From: JBJEFI01 sp051873875
GTDB lineage: Bacteria > Bacillota > Bacilli > Bacillales > Bacillaceae_G
Direction: 5' to 3'
NCBI GenBank assembly: GCA_051873875.1
Contig: JBJEFI010000041.1
Location: 1 to 15,431 of the forward strand
Length of the DNA: 15,431 bases
Positions 1-6,315 of the stretch are shown here, one piece after another; the stretch's first letter is position 1; each line of letters starts with the position of its first letter. A model generated the notes under the pieces. It saw nothing but the letters and a program-made list of their open reading frames with translations, was not told the DNA's origin and searched no databases. A program made the position numbers and the translations under genes.

Positions 1-6
1 TTTCAT
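1..6 (-). CDS. Start of a further minus-strand gene, cut by the window edge
   Basis: The minus strand reads GGGAGAAGGATAAAAATGAAA up to the edge, so an ATG at 6-4 sits behind a good ribosome binding site. Only two codons (Met-Lys) are visible and no function can be assigned. It would be the next gene after the DNMT3-like methyltransferase, which ends about 100 bases upstream of it. Confidence 0.6.
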
Positions 7-37
7 TTTTATCCTTCTCCCTTTGTTTTTAGTATGT

Positions 38-57
38 GATAAAATACAGGTTTTATC
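38..57. promoter_or_regulatory. 20-bp dyad, GATAAAA-N6-TTTTATC
   Basis: This is a perfect 7-bp inverted repeat with a 6-base centre, about 14 bases upstream of the ribosome binding site of the gene that starts at base 6. The same arrangement recurs at 15070-15089 and, with one changed outer base pair, at 15379-15398. It may be an operator or a weak AU hairpin in the leader RNA. The role is inference. Confidence 0.5.
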
Positions 58-80
58 TTGAAATTTATATTTAAAATCAA
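52..80 (-). promoter_or_regulatory. Possible sigma-A-type promoter overlapping the dyad
   Basis: On the minus strand TTGATT (80-75) is followed after 17 bases by GATAAA (57-52). The -35 is good and the -10 matches four of six positions. The -10 is part of the 38-57 dyad, so a protein bound there would cover the promoter. An AT-rich repeat (83-104) lies just upstream of the -35. It would serve the gene starting at base 6. Confidence 0.35.
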
Positions 81-82
81 CG

Positions 83-104
83 TATAATTATGTATTAATT
101 TATT
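83..104 (-). repeat. AT-rich intergenic element, copy 1
   Basis: On the minus strand it reads AAATTAATACATAATTATA plus flanking A/T. The 22 bases are identical to the copy at 2015-2036. It follows directly on the TGA of the methyltransferase gene. It contains CATAAT, a 5/6 match to a -10 hexamer, but no TTGACA-like box at the usual distance upstream. Confidence 0.65.
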
Positions 105-976
105 CATTTAATATTTTTGAATATGTGGGCGATTACATCTACTGTCCAACCGTTACCTATCGCAGAATATCTTCTACTGTCTGAAATACCTTCCGTATAA
201 TTATCAGGCAAAGTTTGCAGTCTCTCATATTCAATAGGCAACAACTTTCTACATCTCCCATTCTGGTATACTTTCTTCATTCTATGTCCACCATCACCGT
301 CACACAAAAGAGTGTTACATTTACTGTTAAGGTTATACACTTCTTTCATATTCCTGTGCCCACTAATTTCTAATGTACATTGTACTTTTTTGTCATCACC
401 ATTGTATGTAAAAGGCTTATCATACCAATACTTTTCAGGTACTTCAGTGTGATCAAGTATTATATCTTTTAACAACAATCCTTTGTCTTCTGGTTGATCT
501 ATTCCTGGTATATTCGTCCAGTACAATCTCTTCCTGAGCGCTCCACTAACTAATCTTGAGTTTATTAATATAGGCTGCACACCTAACAAATCAGATATTA
601 TATCTTGCCATTGTTTTTCCATTGGCACATTCTCTAGCAAAAAATACTTTGGCTTAATTTCTCTGTACGCTCTTTCAAACTGGTAAAATAGACTGCTTTT
701 CTTGCCTTCTAAGCCTTTAACATCGTCCCTATCATATTTATATACGCTCAAATCCTGACACGGACTTCCTCCTATTAAAATATCAAAATCTTTATATTGA
801 CTAAAATCCGCTTCTCTAACATCGCCTTTATGTTCAATTTGAGAATAATTCTTTTTACTTACCTTAATTGCATTAGGTTCAATCTCATAAGCTACATATC
901 TATCAACCTTAATTCCAGCTCTTTCTAAAGCGACCATTCCACAACTAATTCCGTCAAATAAACTCAATACTTTCAT
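104..976 (-). CDS. DNA cytosine-5 methyltransferase, DNMT3-like
   Basis: This 290-residue protein would transfer a methyl group from S-adenosylmethionine to C5 of cytosine in DNA. The motifs are in normal order: motif I F-D-G-I-S-C-G (7-13), motif IV G-G-S-P-C-Q with catalytic Cys73, motif VI E-N-V (115-117), a motif VIII segment R-K-R-L-Y-W-T-N-I-P-G (148-158), motif IX around L-P-I-E-Y-E-R-L, and motif X I-G-N-G-W near the C-terminus. The R-Y/F-W-x-N-x-P-G pattern in motif VIII resembles the DNMT3 group rather than the usual Q-x-R-x-R type. The region before motif IX, with several Cys and His, should hold the target recognition part. The ATG at 976 follows AAGGAGATGG. It lies directly after a second, different methyltransferase gene. 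A phage would use it to protect its DNA from host restriction. The target sequence cannot be read from the protein. Confidence 0.93.
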   Translation of the reverse strand: MKVLSLFDGISCGMVALERAGIKVDRYVAYEIEPNAIKVSKKNYSQIEHKGDVREADFSQYKDFDILIGGSPCQDLSVYKYDRDDVKGLEGKKSSLFYQFERAYREIKPKYFLLENVPMEKQWQDIISDLLGVQPILINSRLVSGALRKRLYWTNIPGIDQPEDKGLLLKDIILDHTEVPEKYWYDKPFTYNGDDKKVQCTLEISGHRNMKEVYNLNSKCNTLLCDGDGGHRMKKVYQNGRCRKLLPIEYERLQTLPDNYTEGISDSRRYSAIGNGWTVDVIAHIFKNIK

Positions 977-987
977 ATTCCATCTCC

Positions 988-1007
988 TTATTTATTAATT
1001 TATTATA
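988..1007 (-). repeat. AT-rich intergenic element, copy 2
   Basis: The minus strand reads TATAATAAATTAATAAATAA and overlaps the TAA of the upstream gene. It runs straight into the AAGGAG ribosome binding site of the gene starting at 976. The right half of the consensus (ATTATA) is missing. Confidence 0.5.
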
Positions 1008-2001
1008 AAAGCAATTCTTTGAACAAATCTTCCATCACATTCACAACGATACTATTTCCTGATAATCCAAATAAATCTAATTCCTTAAATCCTAATCCAC
1101 TCACTTTGTTGAAATCTTCATCAGTAAATCCCATTAACCTAAATGTCTCTAATGGTGTAAATCTTCTAATTCTATCTCCTAACAATACTCCTAAGTTATT
1201 ATTCCTTACTAATGTGTGCGCTCTTTGAGGTTGAACCCTTCCCCTTCTTGTCTCACTATTTGGGTAAGCCAAATCAACTCCATCGCCATGAAAAGCTTCT
1301 AAATATCCTTGCTTGGTTGCATTTTTGATAAATAAACGATTACCTTCTCTTTTATATGTAAGCCTATCTAACTCTTCGTTACTTATGTAATACTTCTCAT
1401 CAACCTCCTGATCAAGTAAATCTGTCAATCTTACAGTTAACTCTTTTTCTTGTGGAAACATGAAGCTTTGATTCAAATCTTTCTTTATACTAACCACAAA
1501 CACTCTTTCTCTATTTTGTGGGATTCCGTGCAACCTGGCATTTATAATCTTGTGGTAATTGTCATATCCAAGCTCTTCTAAATCAGATATATACTGATCA
1601 AAGTTATGTTTATGTCGCTTGGAAAGTACATTCGGTACGTTTTCCCATATGACATATTTAGGTTTCGTTAATGATACAATCTCTACAGTATTCCACATCA
1701 ATGATGAACGTGTACCACTACCTTTATCTCCCCCTTCTCCTTTACCGGCCTTGCTATAGCTCTGACATGGACTCCCATGAGTAATTAAGTCAATATCATT
1801 AGGTAGGTTGTTTAAGTCAATCTTTGTGATATCTCCGTAATTTAAATCTTTGCTAATATTATGTATAGCCGCATATGCTTTTGACGGCACTTCCTCAAAT
1901 TCACTGTATCCAAGTAGCTCGTAATCTATATTTAAATTTGTTAATGCTTTTTCTGGTGAACCTATGCCACTAAACAATGAAAATACTTTTAGTTCCTCCA
2001 A
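1003..2001 (-). CDS. DNA cytosine-5 methyltransferase, Dcm-type
   Basis: This 332-residue protein is a C5-cytosine methyltransferase of the classical bacterial type. It shows motif I F-S-L-F-S-G-I-G (8-14), motif IV G-S-P-C-Q with catalytic Cys79, motif VI W-E-N-V (119-122), motif VIII Q-N-R-E-R-V-F (162-168), a variable target recognition region around 210-270, motif IX R-R-F-T-P-L-E-T-F-R-L-M-G-F, and motif X G-N-S-I-V. The start is TTG at 2001, with AGGGGGATGG about 6-8 bases upstream; an ATG at 2009 is out of frame. It ends 26 bases before the second methyltransferase gene. The two proteins differ in motif VIII and in their recognition regions, so they probably modify different sequences. 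No restriction endonuclease gene accompanies them, so they look like solitary anti-restriction enzymes. Confidence 0.93.
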   Translation of the reverse strand: MEELKVFSLFSGIGSPEKALTNLNIDYELLGYSEFEEVPSKAYAAIHNISKDLNYGDITKIDLNNLPNDIDLITHGSPCQSYSKAGKGEGGDKGSGTRSSLMWNTVEIVSLTKPKYVIWENVPNVLSKRHKHNFDQYISDLEELGYDNYHKIINARLHGIPQNRERVFVVSIKKDLNQSFMFPQEKELTVRLTDLLDQEVDEKYYISNEELDRLTYKREGNRLFIKNATKQGYLEAFHGDGVDLAYPNSETRRGRVQPQRAHTLVRNNNLGVLLGDRIRRFTPLETFRLMGFTDEDFNKVSGLGFKELDLFGLSGNSIVVNVMEDLFKELLL

Positions 2002-2014
2002 TTAACCATCCCCC

Positions 2015-2036
2015 TATAATTATGTATTAATTTATT
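2015..2036 (-). repeat. AT-rich intergenic element, copy 3
   Basis: The minus strand reads AAATTAATACATAATTATA followed at once by GGGGGATGG, the ribosome binding site for the methyltransferase at 2001. It overlaps the TAA of the kinase gene and is identical over 22 bases to the copy at 83-104. If CATAAT is a -10, transcripts would begin only about 15 bases before the TTG start. Confidence 0.65.
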
Positions 2037-2521
2037 TGTTTATATATTTTCTTTACTATGTCATCACTACTGTTCTTCTTAGTGTTAAAGCTATGTACTA
2101 TTAATTCTGTTTGATCCATCGCCTCTAAGTACACCTTATTAATTGTTCCAATCTTGCTTTCCTCAACATATTCATCACCACGTACTCGTAATCTACCAAT
2201 TATAGTCTCCTCATCTGCATATAGATAAACTAATAGAGCTTTATCATACACTTGCTGCTCAATATCTAATCGTTGCTCTGGAGATAGAATTGCATAATCC
2301 TTATATAAAGTTGCGTACACATAATTTGATATCCAACTACGATCAACAATGACATTATCCATTTGTGACAGTCTGAGAAAGTGCTCGTATAATTCTTGAT
2401 TGCTGCATTGTGCTAATTCAAATGAAGATCCTTTAACAACTGGCAGGTTTAATTCTTTGCTTAATTTCTCAGCTACTGTAGTTTTAAAGTTACACTCGTT
2501 TCCCTCTAAAATAATTAGCAA
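2027..2521 (-). CDS. Thymidylate-kinase-like deoxynucleoside monophosphate kinase
   Basis: This 164-residue P-loop protein resembles thymidylate and related nucleoside monophosphate kinases, which would phosphorylate dNMPs to feed phage DNA synthesis. The N-terminus L-I-I-L-E-G-N-E-C-N-F-K-T-T is the P-loop (7-15). D-R-S-W-I-S-N-Y-V-Y at 60-69 matches the D-R-x-x-x-S substrate-binding motif, and R-L-R-V-R-G-D-E (110-117) matches the arginine-rich lid. The P-loop has Phe12 where nearly all such enzymes have the second glycine of G-K-T/S, so ATP binding may be altered or the substrate may differ. The start is TTG at 2521, seven bases after AGAGGAGG. The first codons overlap the end of the upstream gene by 7 bases, so the two are translationally coupled. 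The exact substrate (dTMP, dAMP or other) is not determined. Confidence 0.8.
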   Translation of the reverse strand: MLIILEGNECNFKTTVAEKLSKELNLPVVKGSSFELAQCSNQELYEHFLRLSQMDNVIVDRSWISNYVYATLYKDYAILSPEQRLDIEQQVYDKALLVYLYADEETIIGRLRVRGDEYVEESKIGTINKVYLEAMDQTELIVHSFNTKKNSSDDIVKKIYKQIN

Positions 2522-2748
2522 CTAATTACCTCCTCTTTATATGGTGCAGGATAGTCTAATTCTTCTTCTTTGAACCTGTGCAAAACACCTGGTTCAAATT
2601 GAACTTCATAATCATATAAAGCACTGTCATCCATTTGTCTGTAGATTATTCCTTTCATTCCCGGCCTTGATGGATAACCGTACCTACATTTCTCATTGGC
2701 TACAACTTCATCTCCTACTTCATATTTGTACATCCGCCTAACCGCCAA
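2515..2748 (-). CDS. Small SH3/KOW-like protein, function unknown
   Basis: This is a 77-residue protein not recognised as a known family. After a basic start it has K-Y-E-V-G-D-E-V-V-A, then P-G-M-K-G-I-I-Y, Y-E-V-Q-F and H-R-F-K-E-E-E-L. This is the alternating pattern of a small beta-barrel (SH3 or KOW fold), often found in nucleic-acid or protein binding modules. I chose the TTG at 2748 because it lies eight bases after AAAAGGAG. The GTG at 2757 touches that ribosome binding site, and the first ATG at 2724 has no proper one. The gene overlaps the kinase gene by 7 bases. Confidence 0.65.
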   Translation of the reverse strand: MAVRRMYKYEVGDEVVANEKCRYGYPSRPGMKGIIYRQMDDSALYDYEVQFEPGVLHRFKEEELDYPAPYKEEVISC

Positions 2749-2767
2749 ATGAAACACTCCTTTTATC
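2748..2767. promoter_or_regulatory. Degenerate copy of the 20-bp dyad
   Basis: The minus strand reads GATAAAA-GGAGTG-TTTCATT, two mismatches from GATAAAA-N6-TTTTATC in the right arm. The left flank ATTACGATAAAAG is shared over 13 bases with the perfect site at 15070-15089. The ribosome binding site of the 77-residue protein is inside it, so a bound regulator could block translation or transcription. It could also be chance. Confidence 0.25.
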
Positions 2768-2779
2768 GTAATTTTTATG

Positions 2780-2796
2780 TATAATTATGTATTAAT
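2780..2796 (-). repeat. AT-rich intergenic element, copy 4
   Basis: The minus strand reads ATTAATACATAATTATA, 17 bases identical to copies 1 and 3. Unlike them it does not overlap a stop codon: the previous gene ends some 50 bases upstream. This shows that the conservation is not a by-product of a shared protein C-terminus. Confidence 0.6.
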
Positions 2797-2844
2797 AATG
2801 CATATAAGATGTATAAATGATTACATTTTGAATTAATATACAAC

Positions 2845-3510
2845 TTAGTTTAACATCCTAACCTCTTTCTGTTGTTTTCCAAAGCTTTGTGCTACTGGTA
2901 AGCTTGCAATATACAAATCTAGCTTAAGTCCCTTTATCGCACTTCCACGATCCTCACAGGTTCTTATTCCAATATCCTCAATGTACAATTTAGTCCCTAA
3001 TTTGATTTGAGGAGGACATGCAATTGTAATACCTTCTTTAACTTTCTTTCCGCTTGCAGTTACTCCATATAACGGATGACCTGGTTGTTTACCAGTGGAT
3101 TCAACACCTGCTGTAAATGCTGTAACGGTATATTTACCTAATGACTTACCAGTTTGTTTAGTGCCACCCACTTTCCTTACCGTGGGAGACACCTCTTTCT
3201 CTAATGAATCAATCTTCTTCTGCAACTTCTTAACTTCACTGTTTTTATTACTTAATTTATCATTTAACCTCTTCTTATCACTCTCCAACTGATCATTCTT
3301 ACCCTTCAACTCTTCTATGTATTGCTCACTCTTCATTAACTGGTTGTTCTTCTCAAATATTTCATTCCGTTGGCTATGTATCTTCCCTGATAACTTTTCA
3401 TTTTCATCACTTATCACTTTATATTCGTGATATGAGAATCCTCCTCCGATAAGCAGTCCTAGTGTCACTGTAACTCCTGCAATTGCTTTCTTTGTATTAG
3501 ATACGCTCAT
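2845..3510 (-). CDS. Membrane-anchored coiled-coil protein with a C-terminal 3D domain
   Basis: This 221-residue protein has three parts. Residues 8-25 are hydrophobic and would be an N-terminal membrane anchor or signal sequence. About 31-108 is a charged heptad-like coiled coil. About 125-220 resembles the 3D domain found in MltA-type lytic transglycosylases and Bacillus YuiC/YabE-type wall enzymes: Y-T-V-T-A-F-T-A, G-V-T-A-S-G-K-K-V, K-L-G-T-K-L-Y-I-E, C-E-D-R-G-S-A-I-K-G and L-D-L-Y. Two of the three aspartates that name the domain appear as Asp187 and Asp198. The first, normally in I-A-x-D-P, is replaced by Cys-Pro-Pro (165-167). The protein would act on or bind peptidoglycan outside the membrane. 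In a phage early region a role in exclusion or wall change is possible, but this is inference. The AAAGGAG upstream is about 33 bases away, with a hairpin between. Confidence 0.8.
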   Translation of the reverse strand: MSVSNTKKAIAGVTVTLGLLIGGGFSYHEYKVISDENEKLSGKIHSQRNEIFEKNNQLMKSEQYIEELKGKNDQLESDKKRLNDKLSNKNSEVKKLQKKIDSLEKEVSPTVRKVGGTKQTGKSLGKYTVTAFTAGVESTGKQPGHPLYGVTASGKKVKEGITIACPPQIKLGTKLYIEDIGIRTCEDRGSAIKGLKLDLYIASLPVAQSFGKQQKEVRMLN

Positions 3511-3517
3511 AATTCAC

Positions 3518-3534
3518 ACCGTTTGCCAGACGGT
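3518..3534 (-). promoter_or_regulatory. Small hairpin between ribosome binding site and start of the 3D-domain gene
   Basis: The minus strand reads ACCGT-CTGGCAA-ACGGT, a perfect 5-bp stem, lying between AAAGGAG and the ATG at 3510. Folding it out shortens the distance between them to about 17 bases. It may tune translation, or it may be a DNA dyad for a regulator. Confidence 0.3.
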
Positions 3535-3551
3535 TTTACTCACTCTCCTTT

Positions 3552-3573
3552 AAATTATATATTAATTTATTAA
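3552..3573 (-). repeat. AT-rich intergenic element, copy 5
   Basis: The minus strand reads AATAAATTAATATATAATTT and then AAAGGAG. Here the hexamer at the conserved position is a perfect TATAAT. It lies between the polymerase gene and the 3D-domain gene. Confidence 0.5.
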
Positions 3574-3613
3574 CTTAATTTAATATTACCATATGCTTCT
3601 TTGTAATTCTATG

Positions 3614-4608
3614 TTATTTTGCAACTTTTTCCTTTTTCTTGGAAGCTTTCTTTTCCTTGGTTTCAAGAAAATCACTAAGTCTTTTATGTGCCAGATCAAT
3701 GTAATATTGTTTATCAAGATAATCCGGTGTTTTCAATCCTTTTATATCATCGTTATTGATGAAGCATTTATCTGGTGTATTCGCAAACTTTTCAGGATTC
3801 TTACCTTCTTTTCTTTTAAAAATACCACCATCCTCTTCTCTTAACGATGCAAACACCCTAAATGTTTTATCCTCTAACATATCTCCATTCTCATCCCAAG
3901 ATGTCACTGTTCTGTTTCGTCCTGTCTCTTCATTCAATACTTTCTTTTTAGAAAACGTACAGTTTTTATATGCATTTTTGTACGCTGAAGAAAGCTTTAC
4001 TATTTTTTGAAAGTCACGTAAATCGTTACAATTAGTGATTGTTTCTTCTATTGGAGTACTGTGTACAAAATAGTTAACTAGTGCAGTGTTCACAATAGGT
4101 AAATCATAATCAAGATTGTTTAATTTTTTAACATAAGAACCTTTAGATTTATATTTCCCATCATTATTGATGATTATATAGTTATTAACATCTTTCTGAT
4201 AAATTCTATCAAAACGTTCCCATTCTAAATCTAAGCGTGTTCGTTTCTCCCATTCTGCTGCAACACTTTTTATGTTAGGAATGTCTTCCTCTTTTTCAAC
4301 CTTTAAAAATACTCCATCTGTATTACTTTGAATCAACTTGCAATAAGGTTCTAGTTTTTCAATTAAATCTAATAACAATAATTGTCCAGCTAAACATACG
4401 TTATTACTCATTAATGGATCATATAATGGATTAAATTTATCCTTCATTGCTCCATAGTTTGCGTTAATTACGATTTTCATAGGTAATTGACGAGGATCTT
4501 TTTTCTTCTTTAATTCTAAACGTTTATCTCTAATCTCCTTAAATTTATTGGGATTTTTCACATTACGACTTATATATCCATATTCAATCATTAGTGACGG
4601 GTACAACG
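3614..4608 (-). CDS. Family B DNA polymerase, second exon (catalytic palm and C-terminus)
   Basis: This exon supplies residues 272-602 of the spliced polymerase. The first codon is split by the intron: T from exon 1 plus CG from this exon gives Ser272, restoring D-V-A-S-L-Y-P-S-L (269-277), motif A of family B polymerases with metal-binding Asp269. Motif B is K-I-V-I-N-A-N-Y-G (316-324). Motif C is S-N-T-D-G (366-370) with Asp369, a variant of the usual D-T-D. The C-terminal tail is lysine-rich. The two exons total 1809 nt, an exact multiple of three, ending at the TAA at 3616-3614. Reading upstream stays open for 54 codons into the intron from an ATG at 4768, but that stretch lacks a ribosome binding site and is removed by splicing. 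The protein is compact for family B. Small phage polymerases of this type typically work with a phage helicase and primase, which are encoded just upstream. Confidence 0.9.
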
Positions 4609-4700
4609 CACCCTTCCTGTGATTTACCATTTCACAGGCGTGGACTATATCATCTTGTTCTCCGCTTCCATTACCGTACCAATAGGTAATGTACTCCTTT

Positions 4701-5318
4701 TCAGGATAGTCTCTTGACTTTACTATATCTCCATCCATATCCATAGGCTGATTTTCTTTCACCATCACAAACTGCTTTTATTTTTGAAGTTTTATTTTTT
4801 CCTTTGAATGTTGTATTTTCACTTATGTATCTCGATGCTTCTTGCATACTTATGAATGTGTTTATCACAACTTCACCGTCCAACATTTCTACTGGTTTCA
4901 TTTTTTCCTTATGTACCATTTGAAAGTATAATTTATACTCAGGTGAATTATATAATTCCTTTCTTATTTTTATATGCTGCGGTGTATTAGAATTTCTTGA
5001 AGCTTTCTCTCTCACTTCTACATGCATGAAATTGTTTTCTGCCGGTCTTACTTTGTTGTATTCTGGTTGAAGAATATCGTAATAATATTGTTCTTTTTCT
5101 ATTAATTCATCTCTATCACATAACTCTAATATTTCAATCTCAAAGTTTTCTTTACCATATTTCCTTATATCTGAATAAAAAGGATGATCAATATATTTTC
5201 TTGCATCTCTGCCAATATGAGTACTATACCTGCTACTAATATCAACACTTGAACCTATATATAATTTATTATTTAATTTATTAACAACCTTGTAAACACC
5301 ACATAATCCTCTTTTCAT
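4701..5318 (-). CDS. GIY-YIG homing endonuclease encoded in the intron
   Basis: This 205-residue protein should cut intronless polymerase alleles near the insertion point and so spread the intron. The GIY-YIG domain fills residues 5-90: G-V-Y (7-9), Y-I-G (20-22), Arg30, catalytic Glu76 in E-K-E-Q-Y-Y-Y-D, and Asn88 in E-Y-N. A linker follows. At about 150-200 is a NUMOD-like DNA-binding end: S-M-Q-E-A-S-R-Y-I, then K-T-S-K-I-K-A-V-C-D-G-E-R-K-S-A-Y-G and W-R-Y. The ATG at 5318 has a near-perfect ribosome binding site, AAAGGAGGTGAG. It lies wholly within the intron, between the P7 strands, and all catalytic residues are present, so it looks active. An AT-rich element (5339-5351) precedes it, which may give it expression apart from the polymerase transcript. 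Confidence 0.92.
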   Translation of the reverse strand: MKRGLCGVYKVVNKLNNKLYIGSSVDISSRYSTHIGRDARKYIDHPFYSDIRKYGKENFEIEILELCDRDELIEKEQYYYDILQPEYNKVRPAENNFMHVEVREKASRNSNTPQHIKIRKELYNSPEYKLYFQMVHKEKMKPVEMLDGEVVINTFISMQEASRYISENTTFKGKNKTSKIKAVCDGERKSAYGYGWRYSKVKRLS

Positions 5319-5338
5319 TTTCTCACCTCCTTTTTTTT

Positions 5339-5351
5339 GATTAATTTATGG
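5339..5351 (-). repeat. AT-rich element, copy 6, partial, inside the intron
   Basis: The minus strand reads CCATAAATTAATC, the left half of the consensus, about 10 bases before the AAGGAGG of the endonuclease gene. In T4, intron endonuclease genes carry their own late promoters inside the intron, and this copy stands in the equivalent position. Confidence 0.4.
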
Positions 5352-5497
5352 ATGGATTCAGTCTTAGCACTGGATTACCCTTAGATTGGAGGGTTCCCCA
5401 GTTAGCAAGAATATTAATGAGTCATTTCCTACCCAAACTCTCGTTACTCTCACACCCCTGGTAAGGTTCAAAGAATTTTAGTTGCCCCGTTATGTTA

Positions 5498-6311
5498 AGG
5501 CAACGTCTGCACATAGGATAATACCCTCATCTTTATATTTAGGTATTGCTCCATGAATTCCGCCCCATGCAAATATATGAGGTACATCGGCAACATCAAC
5601 TTTCAAATTCTTATTGTAATCCATGTTATCGGGATTCTTATACCAATCTACGATATGTTGATATTTCTTGACCACTAAAGTATCTGGAAATGATAAGTTA
5701 AATTCATCTCCACGATCAGGCTGTTTCTCTGCTCCAATAATATGAGCTGATAATTGAGCTTTGGTTTTGGTGAATTGTTTCATTTCAAGATTAAACGCTT
5801 CTATTAAAGCTAATTGACTTTCGAATTCTTCAATAAGATTATCAAAAACTTTAATAGTTTCTTTTACATCATGTGTACAGTAGGATATTACTTCTTTAAT
5901 TTCTTCTTGGGTCAATGGTCTGTCAATATCAAATGGAACAGATGACTCTTTAATTTTACTACCCATAAATCCTTCTAATTGCTTTAAACTATGGAAACCA
6001 GTTGAGATATCAAAATTATTTAATGGTATTTTCCAACCTCGGTTCACTACTTCGTGTCCTTTTTTACCATTATTAATAATTTGTTCATTTATGTAATAAG
6101 GATCATAACCAAGTAAAATTCCTTTCAGTATGTATTGATCGTAGGAACGGCTATTGTACCCAATCCACACATCATCTCTAAAAAGGTTATAGTATTTACG
6201 CAACAAGTCTTCATCATCAACGATAACTTTACCTTTTTTTGTATCATAATCAATGATTACAATCATCCAGTTTTCCTTAAAAACTTCGAAATCGTAGAAT
6301 ATCTTCCTCAC
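5498..6311 (-). CDS. Family B DNA polymerase, first exon (3'-5' exonuclease domain)
   Basis: This exon encodes residues 1-271 and the first base of codon 272 of a 602-residue replicative DNA polymerase. The proofreading exonuclease motifs are intact: Exo I Y-D-F-E-V (Asp7, Glu9), Exo II W-I-G-Y-N-S-R-S-Y-D (Asn53, Asp58) and Exo III Y-C-T-H-D (Tyr144, Asp148). W-G-G-I-H-G-A near 249-255 is the segment between the exonuclease and polymerase domains. The exon ends within motif A after D-V-A (269-271). Unspliced mRNA would add Leu-Thr and stop, giving a 273-residue exonuclease without polymerase. The start is GTG at 6311, eight bases after GGGAGG; ATG at 6315 is out of frame. The gene begins 4 bases after the stop of the Cas4-like nuclease gene and its ribosome binding site lies in that gene's last codons, so the two are coupled. 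Confidence 0.93.
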
Positions 6312-6315
6312 TCAT

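Larger units (their letters stand above)
4609..5497 (-). ncRNA. Group I self-splicing intron in the DNA polymerase gene
   Basis: This 889-nt intron interrupts the polymerase reading frame. Exon 1 ends GTTGCCT and pairs with GGGCAAC, 11 bases into the intron (P1, with the usual U-G at the splice site). The adjacent AACG pairs with the first exon 2 bases CGTT (P10). The intron ends in G. The core contains GGGGAACC ... AATCCAGTGCTAAGACT (about 5360-5400), closely like the core of the T4 td intron as I recall it. P4 is ACTGG/CCAGT, P6 ACCCT/AGGGT, P7 GACT (5363-5360) with AGTC (4646-4643) in GATATAGTCC. P9 is CCTGTG ... CACAGG (4638-4616). The endonuclease gene sits between the two P7 strands. 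The layout fits subgroup IA. Splicing joins D-V-A to S-L-Y-P-S in frame. Confidence 0.95.

Noticed and set aside
2015..2036. T7-type promoter (TAATAC ... TATAGGG)
   Set aside because: The resemblance holds for one copy only, the spacing between the two parts is two bases short, and other copies are not followed by G. It is kept only as a speculation within the repeat finding.
4609..4768. Open frame upstream of polymerase exon 2, starting at ATG 4768, which would make a separate 384-residue polymerase subunit
   Set aside because: The first 54 codons are intron RNA, including the P7 and P9 elements. The ATG has no ribosome binding site and lies inside the endonuclease gene. Splicing gives a complete motif A instead.
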